A DNA stretch of 28,724 nucleotides, taken from positions 7,113 through 35,836 of IMG/VR virus record IMGVR_UViG_3300030102_000377. The stretch is one strand, 5' to 3'. This document shows, piece after piece, positions 16,984 to 25,104 of the stretch (positions within the stretch are counted from its first letter, which is position 1; each line of letters starts with the position of its first letter). A model generated the notes under the pieces. That model was given only the letters and a program-made list of their open reading frames with translations, was not told the origin of the DNA and ran no database searches. Source of the stretch: a virus. A program made the position numbers and the translations under genes.

Positions 16984-19332
16984 TTATGTCGTCTGTGTGG
17001 GCACAGTCGTTCTAGTCATTCCTGATGAACCTAAAGAAGGAAGCCCTGCTAATGCTCTTCCATATGTTACTAACTGCCTACCTTCAGCAACCTGATTAGG
17101 ATCTCCTGCAAGCATACCTGCTGTTATCAGATCATTACCGTCTTTAACAAAGCCTTTTCCTAGCATTTGTCTTTGGTAGCTAGTCATACCCCCTTTAGTC
17201 TTTGCTGCATCAGCTCTTTGTTGCAGTGCAAGAAGTCCTAACCTATTTTTAGAATCTGCGCTTTGGCTAGTTCTTAGTGCTTTAGTTCCTGCAAGTCCTG
17301 CTTCACCGATTGAGCCAAGCAGTGTAGGGTTCTTAGAAGACATCATCTTCATTCCTGCTTCTGCTAGAGCTAACCATTTATTACTTTCTCGTTCTTTGTC
17401 TAACTTCTGTAACTGTCTAGCAATCTCAGCTTCTAAGTCTGTAGCTGCCCCAGAGTCTTTTCCTGTTCCTGTCCCTCTTGCTTCTTCTGCAAGTCTTTTT
17501 AACTCTTCAAGCGTTGCTAACTCTTCTTTAGAAATTGAATCAGGCTGATCAAAACTTTTTTCTTGATTAGATAGTGCTGTTTCGTTTTCTCTCTTTTCTC
17601 TTTCAGTACGTCTGTCTCTTGCGTTTTCTTTTCCCGCTGTAAAAAGATCAAGAATTTGTTCTTGCATAGTAGGGACTTCAGGAGGCTGATTTAACGCTAG
17701 GAACGCCGCTGCGTCTTCTGCTGCTAAGTCTTCTTCTACATCTCTACGGATCGCTGCGTCTGCTATTTTCTTAGCTTCATCTGCACTTGCTTCTGCGGCA
17801 AGGCGATCACTAATTGCTTGTATTTCTTCTTTAGTAGCCCCTTCATATTTAGCAATATCTCTAGGGTCTCCGCTGTATATCTCTTCAGGTGGGGTATACT
17901 GATCGTCTTGATAATACTGTAATGCTTTGGCTGAAAGCTCTCCGTAGGGATTTAGTTGACTTAAATCGCCACCGACCCTGTCAATATCTTGCTGTAGTAA
18001 CTTTTCCTGCTGTCTAAACTTTCTGTCTTCTTCTATTCCTTCATTAACTCGATCTCGTGAATCTGCAATTCCTGGCATAGAGCTTTCTGCTAAGTACTCT
18101 CTAATAGCATCTTGTCTCTCCTTTTCTTGAAAATCAGACAAGTCAGGCAATTGAGGTATTGCAGGTTCTGGATAGCGATCAAATGCAGGGGGTCTTCCTG
18201 TGCCCTCTATCGGCACGTCTATTCTAGTGGGCACAACGCTTGGTGGAGTCATGTCATCATCAAACCCACCTAATATAGTTGGATCTTCAGTAAAATTTAA
18301 TTCAGGAGCAGTCATCTTTCTTGCCTGTATTATTGACTCTGGCAAGTTGTAAATATCTAAAGGCTCTACAGGCGTGCCATCTGACTGATCTGCAATTAGG
18401 CTTGCAAAGTCTTGTACAATAGCACCAGGGGGTAGCTCGTCTTTTTCTCCGTAGTTTGGAATCGGCACTTTAGGTAGGTTAGCTGCTAAGATACGCGCTT
18501 TGCCTGCATCATCAACTGGAATACCTGCCTCTGATATCATAGACCCATCTGGGTTTAGAAAAAACTTAGTGCCTCGAAACATATACTCACCTTTTTTAGC
18601 AGGTGCGTACATAAGTGAATTTGGGTCAGTATCATTAAGGAATGTATCTGCTAAAAAAGACTGTTCAAATCTTTTTAGAGAATCACCAAGTCTGTTATCA
18701 AAATCACGATACTCTCCACTGTCATCCATTTTAAACATGCTTGCTGTAGGTTTAAAGGGCGCTGCCTTGTCTGTAAAATCAAACGTACCGATGTCTTCAA
18801 CAAACGATTCATCAGGCTCTACAGTGCGTTCTAGTTTAGAAAGAGCTAGTTGCTCTAATATCTCGGGTTCGTCTTTGTACTGCTCATAAAGCTCAGGGAA
18901 ATTTACTTTTAAACTAGCAATAGCACTTGTAGCTGTGCCACTACGAAGACCAACTCCTGGTCTTACCCCATCAACTAATTTAGTAATACCGCCAGTTGAC
19001 ATCATCTGCGGCTGTTGTGGAGCACGTGTCGGCTGCATTGGCGTGGCTTGCGCTAGTCCTGTGTCCTGCGCTAGGTTTGTGTCTGACGCTAGTGCACCTG
19101 CTATTGTCGTAAGACCTTCTTGTGACACACCCGCACCTGCAACAACCTCGTCTGCTACAGTTTGCGTATCGGCTGCTTCTCGACGGTTGTATTCATCACG
19201 CATACGTCTGCGTCTAGTAAGTTCGCTAAGAACTAAAAACTGCGGCATAGCACCTGTTGGCATTTGCATTTCTTGTATTAGTCTTCTATCTGAAAGGTCT
19301 TTTAGGTCTTCTTGCAGTTCTAATATATTCAT
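16984..19332 (-). CDS. Large internal-virion-type structural protein
   Basis: 782 residues. The N-terminus LQEDLKDLSDRRLIQEMQMP, followed by TGAMPQFLVLSELTRRRRMR, is a motif I recognise from marine phage virion proteins lying beside giant polyvalent proteins. The middle is Pro- and acid-rich, and residues about 430-640 are charged and helical, consistent with coiled coils. The C-terminal 150 residues are Ala/Gly/Met-rich (KWLALAEAGMKMMSSKNPTL). MMSTGGITKLVDG (about 110-122) resembles an SGGI(V/M)ALAEGG-type motif also present in the 381-residue protein of this operon. No enzymatic motif is seen. ATGA overlap with the previous gene and an 11-bp gap to the next place it in one late operon. A T7 gp15-like role in an ejected core is possible but unproven. 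Confidence 0.7.
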   Translation of the reverse strand: MNILELQEDLKDLSDRRLIQEMQMPTGAMPQFLVLSELTRRRRMRDEYNRREAADTQTVADEVVAGAGVSQEGLTTIAGALASDTNLAQDTGLAQATPMQPTRAPQQPQMMSTGGITKLVDGVRPGVGLRSGTATSAIASLKVNFPELYEQYKDEPEILEQLALSKLERTVEPDESFVEDIGTFDFTDKAAPFKPTASMFKMDDSGEYRDFDNRLGDSLKRFEQSFLADTFLNDTDPNSLMYAPAKKGEYMFRGTKFFLNPDGSMISEAGIPVDDAGKARILAANLPKVPIPNYGEKDELPPGAIVQDFASLIADQSDGTPVEPLDIYNLPESIIQARKMTAPELNFTEDPTILGGFDDDMTPPSVVPTRIDVPIEGTGRPPAFDRYPEPAIPQLPDLSDFQEKERQDAIREYLAESSMPGIADSRDRVNEGIEEDRKFRQQEKLLQQDIDRVGGDLSQLNPYGELSAKALQYYQDDQYTPPEEIYSGDPRDIAKYEGATKEEIQAISDRLAAEASADEAKKIADAAIRRDVEEDLAAEDAAAFLALNQPPEVPTMQEQILDLFTAGKENARDRRTEREKRENETALSNQEKSFDQPDSISKEELATLEELKRLAEEARGTGTGKDSGAATDLEAEIARQLQKLDKERESNKWLALAEAGMKMMSSKNPTLLGSIGEAGLAGTKALRTSQSADSKNRLGLLALQQRADAAKTKGGMTSYQRQMLGKGFVKDGNDLITAGMLAGDPNQVAEGRQLVTYGRALAGLPSLGSSGMTRTTVPTQTT

Positions 19333-20378
19333 CCTGTCAGCCCCTTATAAAGACCCAATGCCGAAATCCCTGCGCCAAGAGCTTGTGATATTGGATTGTA
19401 AGAAGCCATTCGTTGTTGCTCTACATTTGGCGTTATAGGTACACCACGCAATATAGCCGCTAGACGTTCGTATTGTTGTTGTGGGTACTCACGCTGACGT
19501 ACAAAGTCTTCGTAAGACAAGTCAAGACGAGCCTGATCCTCTGCACGGATGTCACGACCAAGAGTGTCAAGTAGCTGTGCACCTTGTATATCAGCAGCGC
19601 GTTGACGCTCACCTAAACTTGCTATGCCTGCGCCTATGTTGCCAAACTGCTGACCCATAGAACCTAGTTGGCTTGCTGCACCCAATGCTGCCTGCTCACC
19701 TGCAAGTCTTTGACCTATGCCGAACTGTCTATCTGCACGATCAGCTTCAAACAGACGACCCGCTTGTTCAAATGCCTGCTGCTGCCCCATAGCCTGTATG
19801 TCTTCAAGTTGGTTTTGTAATGATTCTTCTGCTAAAGCATCAACAACGCCCCTACGAGAACCACCAAATGCACCTGCACTTACAGCATCTGCATCTCTTC
19901 TTGCTTGTGATCTATCGAAATCAGATCTTGCTTGTTGTTTTTGTATATCTACAACGTTCTGCATATATGGAGACATGTATTGCTGTACCGCACCACCTGT
20001 GAAAGTTGTAGGGTTGTATTGCCCTGCATCTCTAAGTCTACCCACTGCTTGATCTGTAAATCCAATACCACGCCCTGAAGCAGCTAAACCCATTCTGCCT
20101 GCCTGCATAGCTTCTGGCATACCTGCAACACCCATCTGAGCGATGCCTCGTGTCATAGCACGAGATGCGCCTATATCACCGTACATACTAGATGGAGTTA
20201 GTCTTTCTCCAGGATAAGGTTGGTAAGGAGTACCCATACCTGTACGAGAGTCGTAAGGCGTCATAGTGTCTTCAGCACCCTGTAAGACCCGACGAAAGTA
20301 CGGATCAGCGTACTCAGGTAAGCTTGTAGTACGTGTCGTGGTATCTGTAGGTATCTGCTGACCGCCGCCTTTTGTCAT
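19329..20378 (-). CDS. Internal-virion-type structural protein
   Basis: 349 residues. The start TSLPEYADPYFRRVLQGAED and the segment SAGAFGGSRRGVVDALAEES are recurring features of structural proteins in uncultured marine phages. Long Gln/Ala-rich amphipathic stretches (about 150-290: NQLEDIQAMGQQQAFEQAGR and similar) suggest coiled-coil helices. The C-terminus is Gly-rich and hydrophobic (ALGAGISALGLYKGL). Size, composition and position upstream of two larger proteins parallel the T7 gp14-gp15-gp16 order of internal core proteins, with the preceding gp13-like gene strengthening the parallel. This is an analogy from order and composition. The ATG is preceded by GGAG at 7-8 nt. Confidence 0.65.
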   Translation of the reverse strand: MTKGGGQQIPTDTTTRTTSLPEYADPYFRRVLQGAEDTMTPYDSRTGMGTPYQPYPGERLTPSSMYGDIGASRAMTRGIAQMGVAGMPEAMQAGRMGLAASGRGIGFTDQAVGRLRDAGQYNPTTFTGGAVQQYMSPYMQNVVDIQKQQARSDFDRSQARRDADAVSAGAFGGSRRGVVDALAEESLQNQLEDIQAMGQQQAFEQAGRLFEADRADRQFGIGQRLAGEQAALGAASQLGSMGQQFGNIGAGIASLGERQRAADIQGAQLLDTLGRDIRAEDQARLDLSYEDFVRQREYPQQQYERLAAILRGVPITPNVEQQRMASYNPISQALGAGISALGLYKGLTG

Positions 20379-20379
20379 T

Positions 20380-20793
20380 TTATAACTCCATTCGATAAGC
20401 TATGTATTCAAGGTAAAACCCATACTTTTTCAATGCTCTACCCCAACCTTTTCTTCCATAGCCCTCTATATGACTACAGTCTAACTCATTTGCGTAACGC
20501 TTCATAGTCTCAACCCACTGATCTTCCCATTCTTTCATTTGCGTTCCGCCTACCCAGTCTACGGCCAATGCTTTTCGTCGAGGGTATACTATTAGTCTTG
20601 TAGTAAATGCAGCTACTATTTTGTCATCGTCATCTAATACAACCCAAAGAACGTACATACCTTCATAAACCCCAGTTAATATATCAATTACTTTTGATTT
20701 ATCTTCAATTGTATCTACGGCTTTGTCTAATATCCCTTCAACATCTTTCCATACATGACCTATTGCCTCTTCAGGCACTAAGCTAATTCTCAC
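20380..20793 (-). CDS. GNAT-fold, T7 gp13-like virion morphogenesis protein
   Basis: 137 residues, almost the same length as T7 gp13. The pattern matches a reduced acetyltransferase (GNAT) fold: a helical start, WVVLDDDDKIVAAFTTRLIV strands, a central helix (KEWEDQWVETMKRYA) and the closing HIEGYGRKGWGRALKKYGF, typical of phage gp13-like proteins. The canonical acetyl-CoA loop (Q/RxxGxG/A) is not obvious, so it is likely structural rather than enzymatic. GTG start directly abuts the previous stop (TAAGTG). It sits just before the three internal-virion-type genes, the same position as gp13 before gp14-16 in T7-like phages. Confidence 0.65.
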   Translation of the reverse strand: MRISLVPEEAIGHVWKDVEGILDKAVDTIEDKSKVIDILTGVYEGMYVLWVVLDDDDKIVAAFTTRLIVYPRRKALAVDWVGGTQMKEWEDQWVETMKRYANELDCSHIEGYGRKGWGRALKKYGFYLEYIAYRMEL

Positions 20794-21939
20794 TTACCCC
20801 ACCATTCTCCTTAACATCTCTGGTGCATCTTCTTCAGCCTCGTTGATTTTGTCTAAGAAACCACCTCCAAATGCTTTTTCAATTGCCTTAGTTGTTGGTT
20901 GTCTTAATACAAACTCATCTTCAGTCAAAAGAACATCCTGTTGCCCATCAAGTGTAGCAGGAACCATGTCATCTTTACCTGATCCATCTCCTGGGCCTTT
21001 AACCATCCCTTTTTCACCCGCAGCAAATCTATCTACTGTATCGTCATACTCTCCAGATTGTACTGATTCTACCAACTCTAAGTACTGCTCCTTACCGTAT
21101 TTCGAAAGAAAAGTACCTAAGATTATTTTTGTCTCTTCCTCACCTTTCATACCTTTAATTGCAAGAATCGCTTCAGATATAAGATCTTTTTCGTTCATAC
21201 CTGCTTCTTCCATCATTGCGTCGGCTTCAGCTTCGCCACCTTCAGCTAGAGCCATTATGCCACCACTTGCATAATAGTATGGATATTGTGGTATACTTCC
21301 ATCAGCTCGTGCAGGACGTACATAGTCAAAGTAGTTTGCTTCTCCAAACCCACCTCCAAATGGATTAGGATTAAATGTCCTACGCATAGGATTCGGCATA
21401 GGTGCTGATACTTTATTAGCTTCTTCTTCAGCTACACGGTTTTTGTACCCCTGCTGCATCAACTGCATGTCAGTCAAAGACTGTCCTATTAATCCAGGTG
21501 TAAACCCTTGCTGCGCCGCAGTAAATGCACCGCCTTTAGTAGCCTTTGGGGTGCTGCCGAAAGGCATGGCTGCACCTGCTGTCTCTGTCCCAAGAAATTT
21601 AGTAGCTAAAGGAGACGGATCACCTGCCACGATAGACGATGCAGAAGGGCTTGGGCCTAATGTAGCTTCTAAGATTCCAGGTTTTATTGCTTCTTGCGTA
21701 CCTGTGTTTAATGCTTGTGTGCTAGTCGAAGCAGATAGACCACCAAGTACTTTACCACCAAGAAAAGACGCCATACCTGTTTGTATGCCTTTGCCTATGT
21801 CCCCTGTTTGCACAAATGACCCTAGTCCTGCTCCTATTCCTGCTAGTGCAGGCACTGAGAGCTTTGCAAGGGTAGCCCCAAGTGCGCCTGTACCTGCTAG
21901 TGCGGGCAATCCTATGCTAAATAAGAGTGGCAGAACCAT
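20794..21939 (-). CDS. Virion structural protein with GA-rich N-terminus and SGGI/EFVL motifs
   Basis: 381 residues. Residues 1-60 are strongly Gly/Ala-rich and hydrophobic (LLFSIGLPALAGTGALGATL), able to associate with a membrane. Around 225-245 lies YASGGIMALAEGGEAEADAM, a motif common in marine phage virion proteins, and near 315-345 a GMVKGPGDGSGKDDMVPATL segment followed by LLTEDEFVLRQPT, the conserved C-terminal motif (GPGxGxxDxxPAxLxxGEFV) seen in many tape-measure or injection-type proteins. It is probably part of the tail or ejected apparatus. It lies after the endolysin with a 52-bp gap in which I see only the ribosome-site region (AGATGTAAATG). Confidence 0.65.
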   Translation of the reverse strand: MVLPLLFSIGLPALAGTGALGATLAKLSVPALAGIGAGLGSFVQTGDIGKGIQTGMASFLGGKVLGGLSASTSTQALNTGTQEAIKPGILEATLGPSPSASSIVAGDPSPLATKFLGTETAGAAMPFGSTPKATKGGAFTAAQQGFTPGLIGQSLTDMQLMQQGYKNRVAEEEANKVSAPMPNPMRRTFNPNPFGGGFGEANYFDYVRPARADGSIPQYPYYYASGGIMALAEGGEAEADAMMEEAGMNEKDLISEAILAIKGMKGEEETKIILGTFLSKYGKEQYLELVESVQSGEYDDTVDRFAAGEKGMVKGPGDGSGKDDMVPATLDGQQDVLLTEDEFVLRQPTTKAIEKAFGGGFLDKINEAEEDAPEMLRRMVG

Positions 21940-21991
21940 TTACATCTCCAAAACTTACACAAACTCTAACATCAAAAGTCTAAACTGGCAA

Positions 21992-22600
21992 TTATGTTAA
22001 CCATCCGTATATCTTCTTAGTCTCTTCTTTACGGTGTTTTAGTCCGTTGTAGCCACCGTTTACTCTTTTCGTGATGGTTTTTATCGTCTCATCATTGACG
22101 CCTTCATCACATATGTCCCACAACTTGTTTCTGTGAAAGAACCAAATAGCACTTTCCATAGGAAACTTAGAGGCAACAAGATCAGGATCTTCCATCACTT
22201 CAGGTAAATCCATGTCCGCTGCAAACTGGGAGTAGTTATTTTTACCAGTGCATTGTAAAAATCCACGGCCTCGCCACAAGTAGCCTTGTCCATCATTGCC
22301 CATTCTATCACCGTATACGCGGTCAGCCAATGCTTGCGGATTACGGGCACAGCTTGCAGCATCGCTTTCTGTTCTAAAGTATTTACCAAACACTGCTAGT
22401 ATAGACTCTTTGCTGTAGTTAAGATTCTCTTGAGTATAGCGAAACGTACCACTCTCGTGTACAAGCTGCCCAAGAAAATGCGCTCCACGCTCTGGGTTTA
22501 ATGCGTAATGATGGCAGATCTTTGTTGCAGTGTTGGGGCCAAATGCACCATCAGGTGTAGCCCCTATCTTTTCTTGCAGTGTCTTTAGTGCTTCACTCAT
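21992..22600 (-). CDS. Endolysin, GH19 chitinase-like muramidase
   Basis: 202 residues. A short peptidoglycan-binding-like opening (LQEKIGATPDGAFGPNTATK, 8-27) precedes a glycoside hydrolase family 19 domain: HFLGQLVHESG with catalytic acid E49, the second acid in TQENLNYS (E58), FGKYF, the substrate-groove motif RGRGFLQCTGKNNY (110-123) and the RVNGGYNGL signature (179-187). GH19 endolysins cut the glycan backbone of peptidoglycan at the end of infection. There is no signal peptide, so it needs a holin. Its start overlaps the preceding membrane-protein gene by 8 nt. The assignment is very secure. Confidence 0.95.
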   Translation of the reverse strand: MSEALKTLQEKIGATPDGAFGPNTATKICHHYALNPERGAHFLGQLVHESGTFRYTQENLNYSKESILAVFGKYFRTESDAASCARNPQALADRVYGDRMGNDGQGYLWRGRGFLQCTGKNNYSQFAADMDLPEVMEDPDLVASKFPMESAIWFFHRNKLWDICDEGVNDETIKTITKRVNGGYNGLKHRKEETKKIYGWLT

Positions 22601-22862
22601 CTACAAACTCCTTCGTGCCACAGACACGTTCATAGACCATGTCAGAGGTATAACTTTCTGCCCATTTATTTTCTGTAAACGTACAAAACTCCCACAAATC
22701 ATTCACATCTGAGTTGAGTAACTCAATGATATCTTCTTGTGCAGATACTGTTCCCTCAAGATGTTCGATGTCGTGAACCATACCAGAGATGTACCAGACT
22801 AACGCCACTAACTGCACAGCCATAGCAAAGACTAGAGCAACAGGTATTTTTAAATCACTCAT
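22593..22862 (-). CDS. Single-pass membrane protein of the lysis cassette, possible spanin-like
   Basis: 89 residues. One clear transmembrane helix at about 6-27 (IPVALVFAMAVQLVALVWYI), then a periplasm-facing, charged and probably coiled-coil region (EHLEGTVSAQEDIIELL). This N-in/C-out layout fits an inner-membrane spanin subunit (i-spanin) or a holin-associated protein. No lipobox partner (o-spanin) is seen in another frame, so the spanin call is tentative. ATGA overlap with the upstream holin gene and overlap with the endolysin tie it to lysis. Confidence 0.65.
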   Translation of the reverse strand: MSDLKIPVALVFAMAVQLVALVWYISGMVHDIEHLEGTVSAQEDIIELLNSDVNDLWEFCTFTENKWAESYTSDMVYERVCGTKEFVDE

Positions 22863-23245
22863 TTCTTACTGTCCGTTTGTTTTAGCTTATCGAATGACCT
22901 CATTCCTCCAATCCCAAGCATGCCAAGTAACAATGGCATCATCACCGACATATCAGCCTGTGGTATTTCAAAGCCAAAGCCTAAAGCAATTGGGGCAATC
23001 ATGTAATTTATACCGAGCGATATGCCTGCGATCCATCCAATAAGGGGTCGCCAAGATGACTGGAACCAGTTGCCTTGAGCATCGGCTTGCAAGATCTTTA
23101 ACTGCTGCATCACAACTGCCTGATGGTTTTTTTCTGCCATCGTTGCAATCTCGTGCGCTAGTTTTGCTTTTTGGTCTTTATCTTCTATGACCTTGTCAAG
23201 AACGCTTGAAACTGGGTCAATAAGCTTTTCTACTAAACCTAGCAT
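22859..23245 (-). CDS. Holin, GTA_holin_3TM-like
   Basis: 128 residues. A charged helical N-terminus (KLIDPVSSVLDKVIEDKDQK) is followed by the typical NWFQSSWRPLIGWIAGISLG (59-78) leading into hydrophobic helices at about 67-91 and 99-114, and ends with a basic tail. The W-RP-xGW pattern is characteristic of the gene transfer agent/phage 3TM holin family, where an N-terminal amphipathic helix counts as the third segment. It should form the lesion that frees the GH19 endolysin. It overlaps the next gene by 4 nt and follows the previous gene by 2 bp. Confidence 0.82.
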   Translation of the reverse strand: MLGLVEKLIDPVSSVLDKVIEDKDQKAKLAHEIATMAEKNHQAVVMQQLKILQADAQGNWFQSSWRPLIGWIAGISLGINYMIAPIALGFGFEIPQADMSVMMPLLLGMLGIGGMRSFDKLKQTDSKK

Positions 23246-23247
23246 TT

Positions 23248-23472
23248 TTATTCCTCTTCAACCTTCTTTTTTGAAGATGTAGACTCTTTGCCCATCCAGA
23301 TGCCGAAACAACCAGTGAGCGCACCCATACATACAGACACCAGACCGCTTTGTGCAACAGATGGATCTGATAAACTCATAAACCAATGCACTGCTTGATA
23401 TGTAAGGATTGTAACTGCCAACATCATGAGGCGTGGCAGAACTTTCCAATCATCTAGTACGGTAGCAGGCAT
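23248..23472 (-). CDS. Two-helix small membrane protein, holin-like
   Basis: 74 residues with two hydrophobic helices, about 13-31 (RLMMLAVTILTYQAVHWFM) and 42-60 (GLVSVCMGALTGCFGIWMGK), joined by a polar turn, and a charged tail rich in Lys and Glu. This is the layout of class II holins. Position directly upstream of a 3TM holin, a single-pass protein and the endolysin supports a lysis function, perhaps as a second holin or antiholin. The start overlaps the previous stop (TAATG). Confidence 0.7.
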   Translation of the reverse strand: MPATVLDDWKVLPRLMMLAVTILTYQAVHWFMSLSDPSVAQSGLVSVCMGALTGCFGIWMGKESTSSKKKVEEE

Positions 23473-24578
23473 TAAGACATCCCCATCATAAACGGCGCTA
23501 AACCACCTGCCATTTGCGGTGCAGGTCTACCCATGCCCTTACCACCGCCGCCGACCATGTTACTAAAAAAGTTAAACTGATCGTAAGGCGAATTGTAATT
23601 AGGTGTGCTGAAGTTACTCATTCCTGCAATTTGAGCACGTTCTGCTGCGCTCATCATTTCTATAGGACGAGGCGCGGTTCTTTGCATTCCGCCTAGTATG
23701 TCGTAGTTTCTAGCAGCATGCATAAATGCAGGACTCATGTTTGGAGTCTGAGCGTTCCTAGCTGCCGCCATATAATAAGGAACCTGACCTGCACCCTGTT
23801 GTGATTCAAATTGCATCAATGCGGGGCTGTAACCAAAAGCACCTAGACCGCCATACATCCCTGGATATTGGGGGCTGATCGGACGAAATGGATCGACTAT
23901 TTCTGGTGGCATTACGGGTGTAATCACCTCTGGTGGAACGTCATAAGGATCTACTTCTTCTTTAGGTCTTGGAGGTATAGTTTTTGCACGTTCATCTGAA
24001 CCAGTTGTAGTGATTCTTGTTGCATCTTTTGCCCTGTCTTGCGCTGCTTTTGTACGACCAGACAATCGGTAGTAATAATCTGCATCTTTTGGTTTTAGGC
24101 CCAAGTCCATTAAAAAATCATCTCGCATTTTTTCAAATGCGGTTTTGTTGGAGTGTTCTCCCGTTATTATTTTAGATGTTTGTTGACTAGAACTATCATA
24201 TGTTGTGGATGGTCTTGATGCACTGCTCTTGTTTATAGAACTTACTGGTACGTTACCTGTCATACCACCTAAGTCTTGTAAAGCTTGACGAGCCTTTGCA
24301 GCTTCAGCCGCTAAACGCTGCTGTTCTTGATTTGATATTGTTGATGTCGTTGGTTTTTTTGTAAAAGTTTCACGAGCCTTTGCAGCGTCTATTGCAAGTT
24401 GTTTTTCATATGCGGCTTTTTGAGCATCAAGCTGTTTCTGTAATTTTTCTCTTCTTTTTTGTGCACTGGTCTTTTTCTTTTCGGCACCGCCAGGACTAGC
24501 AGTATAGCCAGAACCCTTTGTATAAGATCTATCAGATTCACCTTTACCTGAACCACTTGTAGTACCATAATCGGGCAT
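23472..24578 (-). CDS. Low-complexity structural protein, function unknown
   Basis: 368 residues. The first 35 residues are Gly/Ser-rich; about 35-105 is a Lys/Ala/Gln-rich helix containing two related units (AIDAAKARETF and AAEAAKARQALQ), whose DNA also shares the block CACGAGCCTTTGCAGC or close to it. The middle is charged, then a Pro-rich linker (PPEVITPVMPPEIVDPF) and a Met/Gly/Pro-rich C-terminus (GGGGKGMGRPAPQMAGGLAP). No enzyme motif is visible. Composition and position between tail genes and the lysis cassette suggest a virion component. Overlaps on both sides by TAATG. Confidence 0.6.
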   Translation of the reverse strand: MPDYGTTSGSGKGESDRSYTKGSGYTASPGGAEKKKTSAQKRREKLQKQLDAQKAAYEKQLAIDAAKARETFTKKPTTSTISNQEQQRLAAEAAKARQALQDLGGMTGNVPVSSINKSSASRPSTTYDSSSQQTSKIITGEHSNKTAFEKMRDDFLMDLGLKPKDADYYYRLSGRTKAAQDRAKDATRITTTGSDERAKTIPPRPKEEVDPYDVPPEVITPVMPPEIVDPFRPISPQYPGMYGGLGAFGYSPALMQFESQQGAGQVPYYMAAARNAQTPNMSPAFMHAARNYDILGGMQRTAPRPIEMMSAAERAQIAGMSNFSTPNYNSPYDQFNFFSNMVGGGGKGMGRPAPQMAGGLAPFMMGMS

Positions 24579-24811
24579 TACGTTTCTCCTGATATTGCTT
24601 CGGGCGCGGTTACCGTAATAGCCGTGTGCCGTTTAGTTTCTGCCGTCCAAGACTTTCCGCAATCAGGACACTTCCCATCTGGATACGAGGCAACCTCTTC
24701 TGGTGTGTCTACTACGTTATCACAGTGATGACACTGCAACTTGTCTACAGATGTTGATGGTCTAAACTTAGAGCCATCTCCTATTACTATAATATGTTCA
24801 TCATCGCTCAT
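24578..24811 (-). CDS. Small zinc-ribbon protein
   Basis: 77 residues. Four cysteines in two CxxC knuckles, C27-H-H-C30 and C48-P-D-C51, form a zinc ribbon, with the second knuckle ending CPDCGKSW. The rest is polar. It could be a small DNA- or protein-binding factor; being inside the virion operon, a virion-associated role is also possible. Its ATG overlaps the previous stop (ATGA). Confidence 0.75.
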   Translation of the reverse strand: MSDDEHIIVIGDGSKFRPSTSVDKLQCHHCDNVVDTPEEVASYPDGKCPDCGKSWTAETKRHTAITVTAPEAISGET

Positions 24812-25104
24812 GTCGTACTCACTGTTACTGTCCCTACACTCCCCGTGCCTTGAGATCCACGAAGAAAAGCAGAGTGGGTTAAAGGCACTCTAACACGACC
24901 ATCGTGTTGAAATAAAGTCCCAGTTTCAAGTCCACTGTCATCTGTGGGCAAATTGGTAATAGTTATCTCTGTTGCCCTAATATCTCCTGGGTTCTGGATC
25001 TGCTCCAAAAACACAGAAAACGCACGAATAACCTCACTAAAATACGTTCTTTGATATTGCTCTGGGGGTATAGGAAAATACGGACGAGGTAAACGTCTGG
25101 ACAT
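24808..25104 (-). CDS. Small virion-operon protein with GTGSVGTVTV end
   Basis: 98 residues, no known domain. The N-terminus is Pro/Arg-rich (MSRRLPRPYFPIPPEQYQRT) followed by a helix and a strand-rich end. Residues 86-95 (GTGSVGTVTV) match the repeat unit of the protein at the right edge of the window, both in protein and in the underlying DNA (ACTGTTACTGT on the + strand at 24821 and 28268). It could be a small tail component. The start overlaps the gp10-like stop as TGATG. Confidence 0.6.
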   Translation of the reverse strand: MSRRLPRPYFPIPPEQYQRTYFSEVIRAFSVFLEQIQNPGDIRATEITITNLPTDDSGLETGTLFQHDGRVRVPLTHSAFLRGSQGTGSVGTVTVSTT

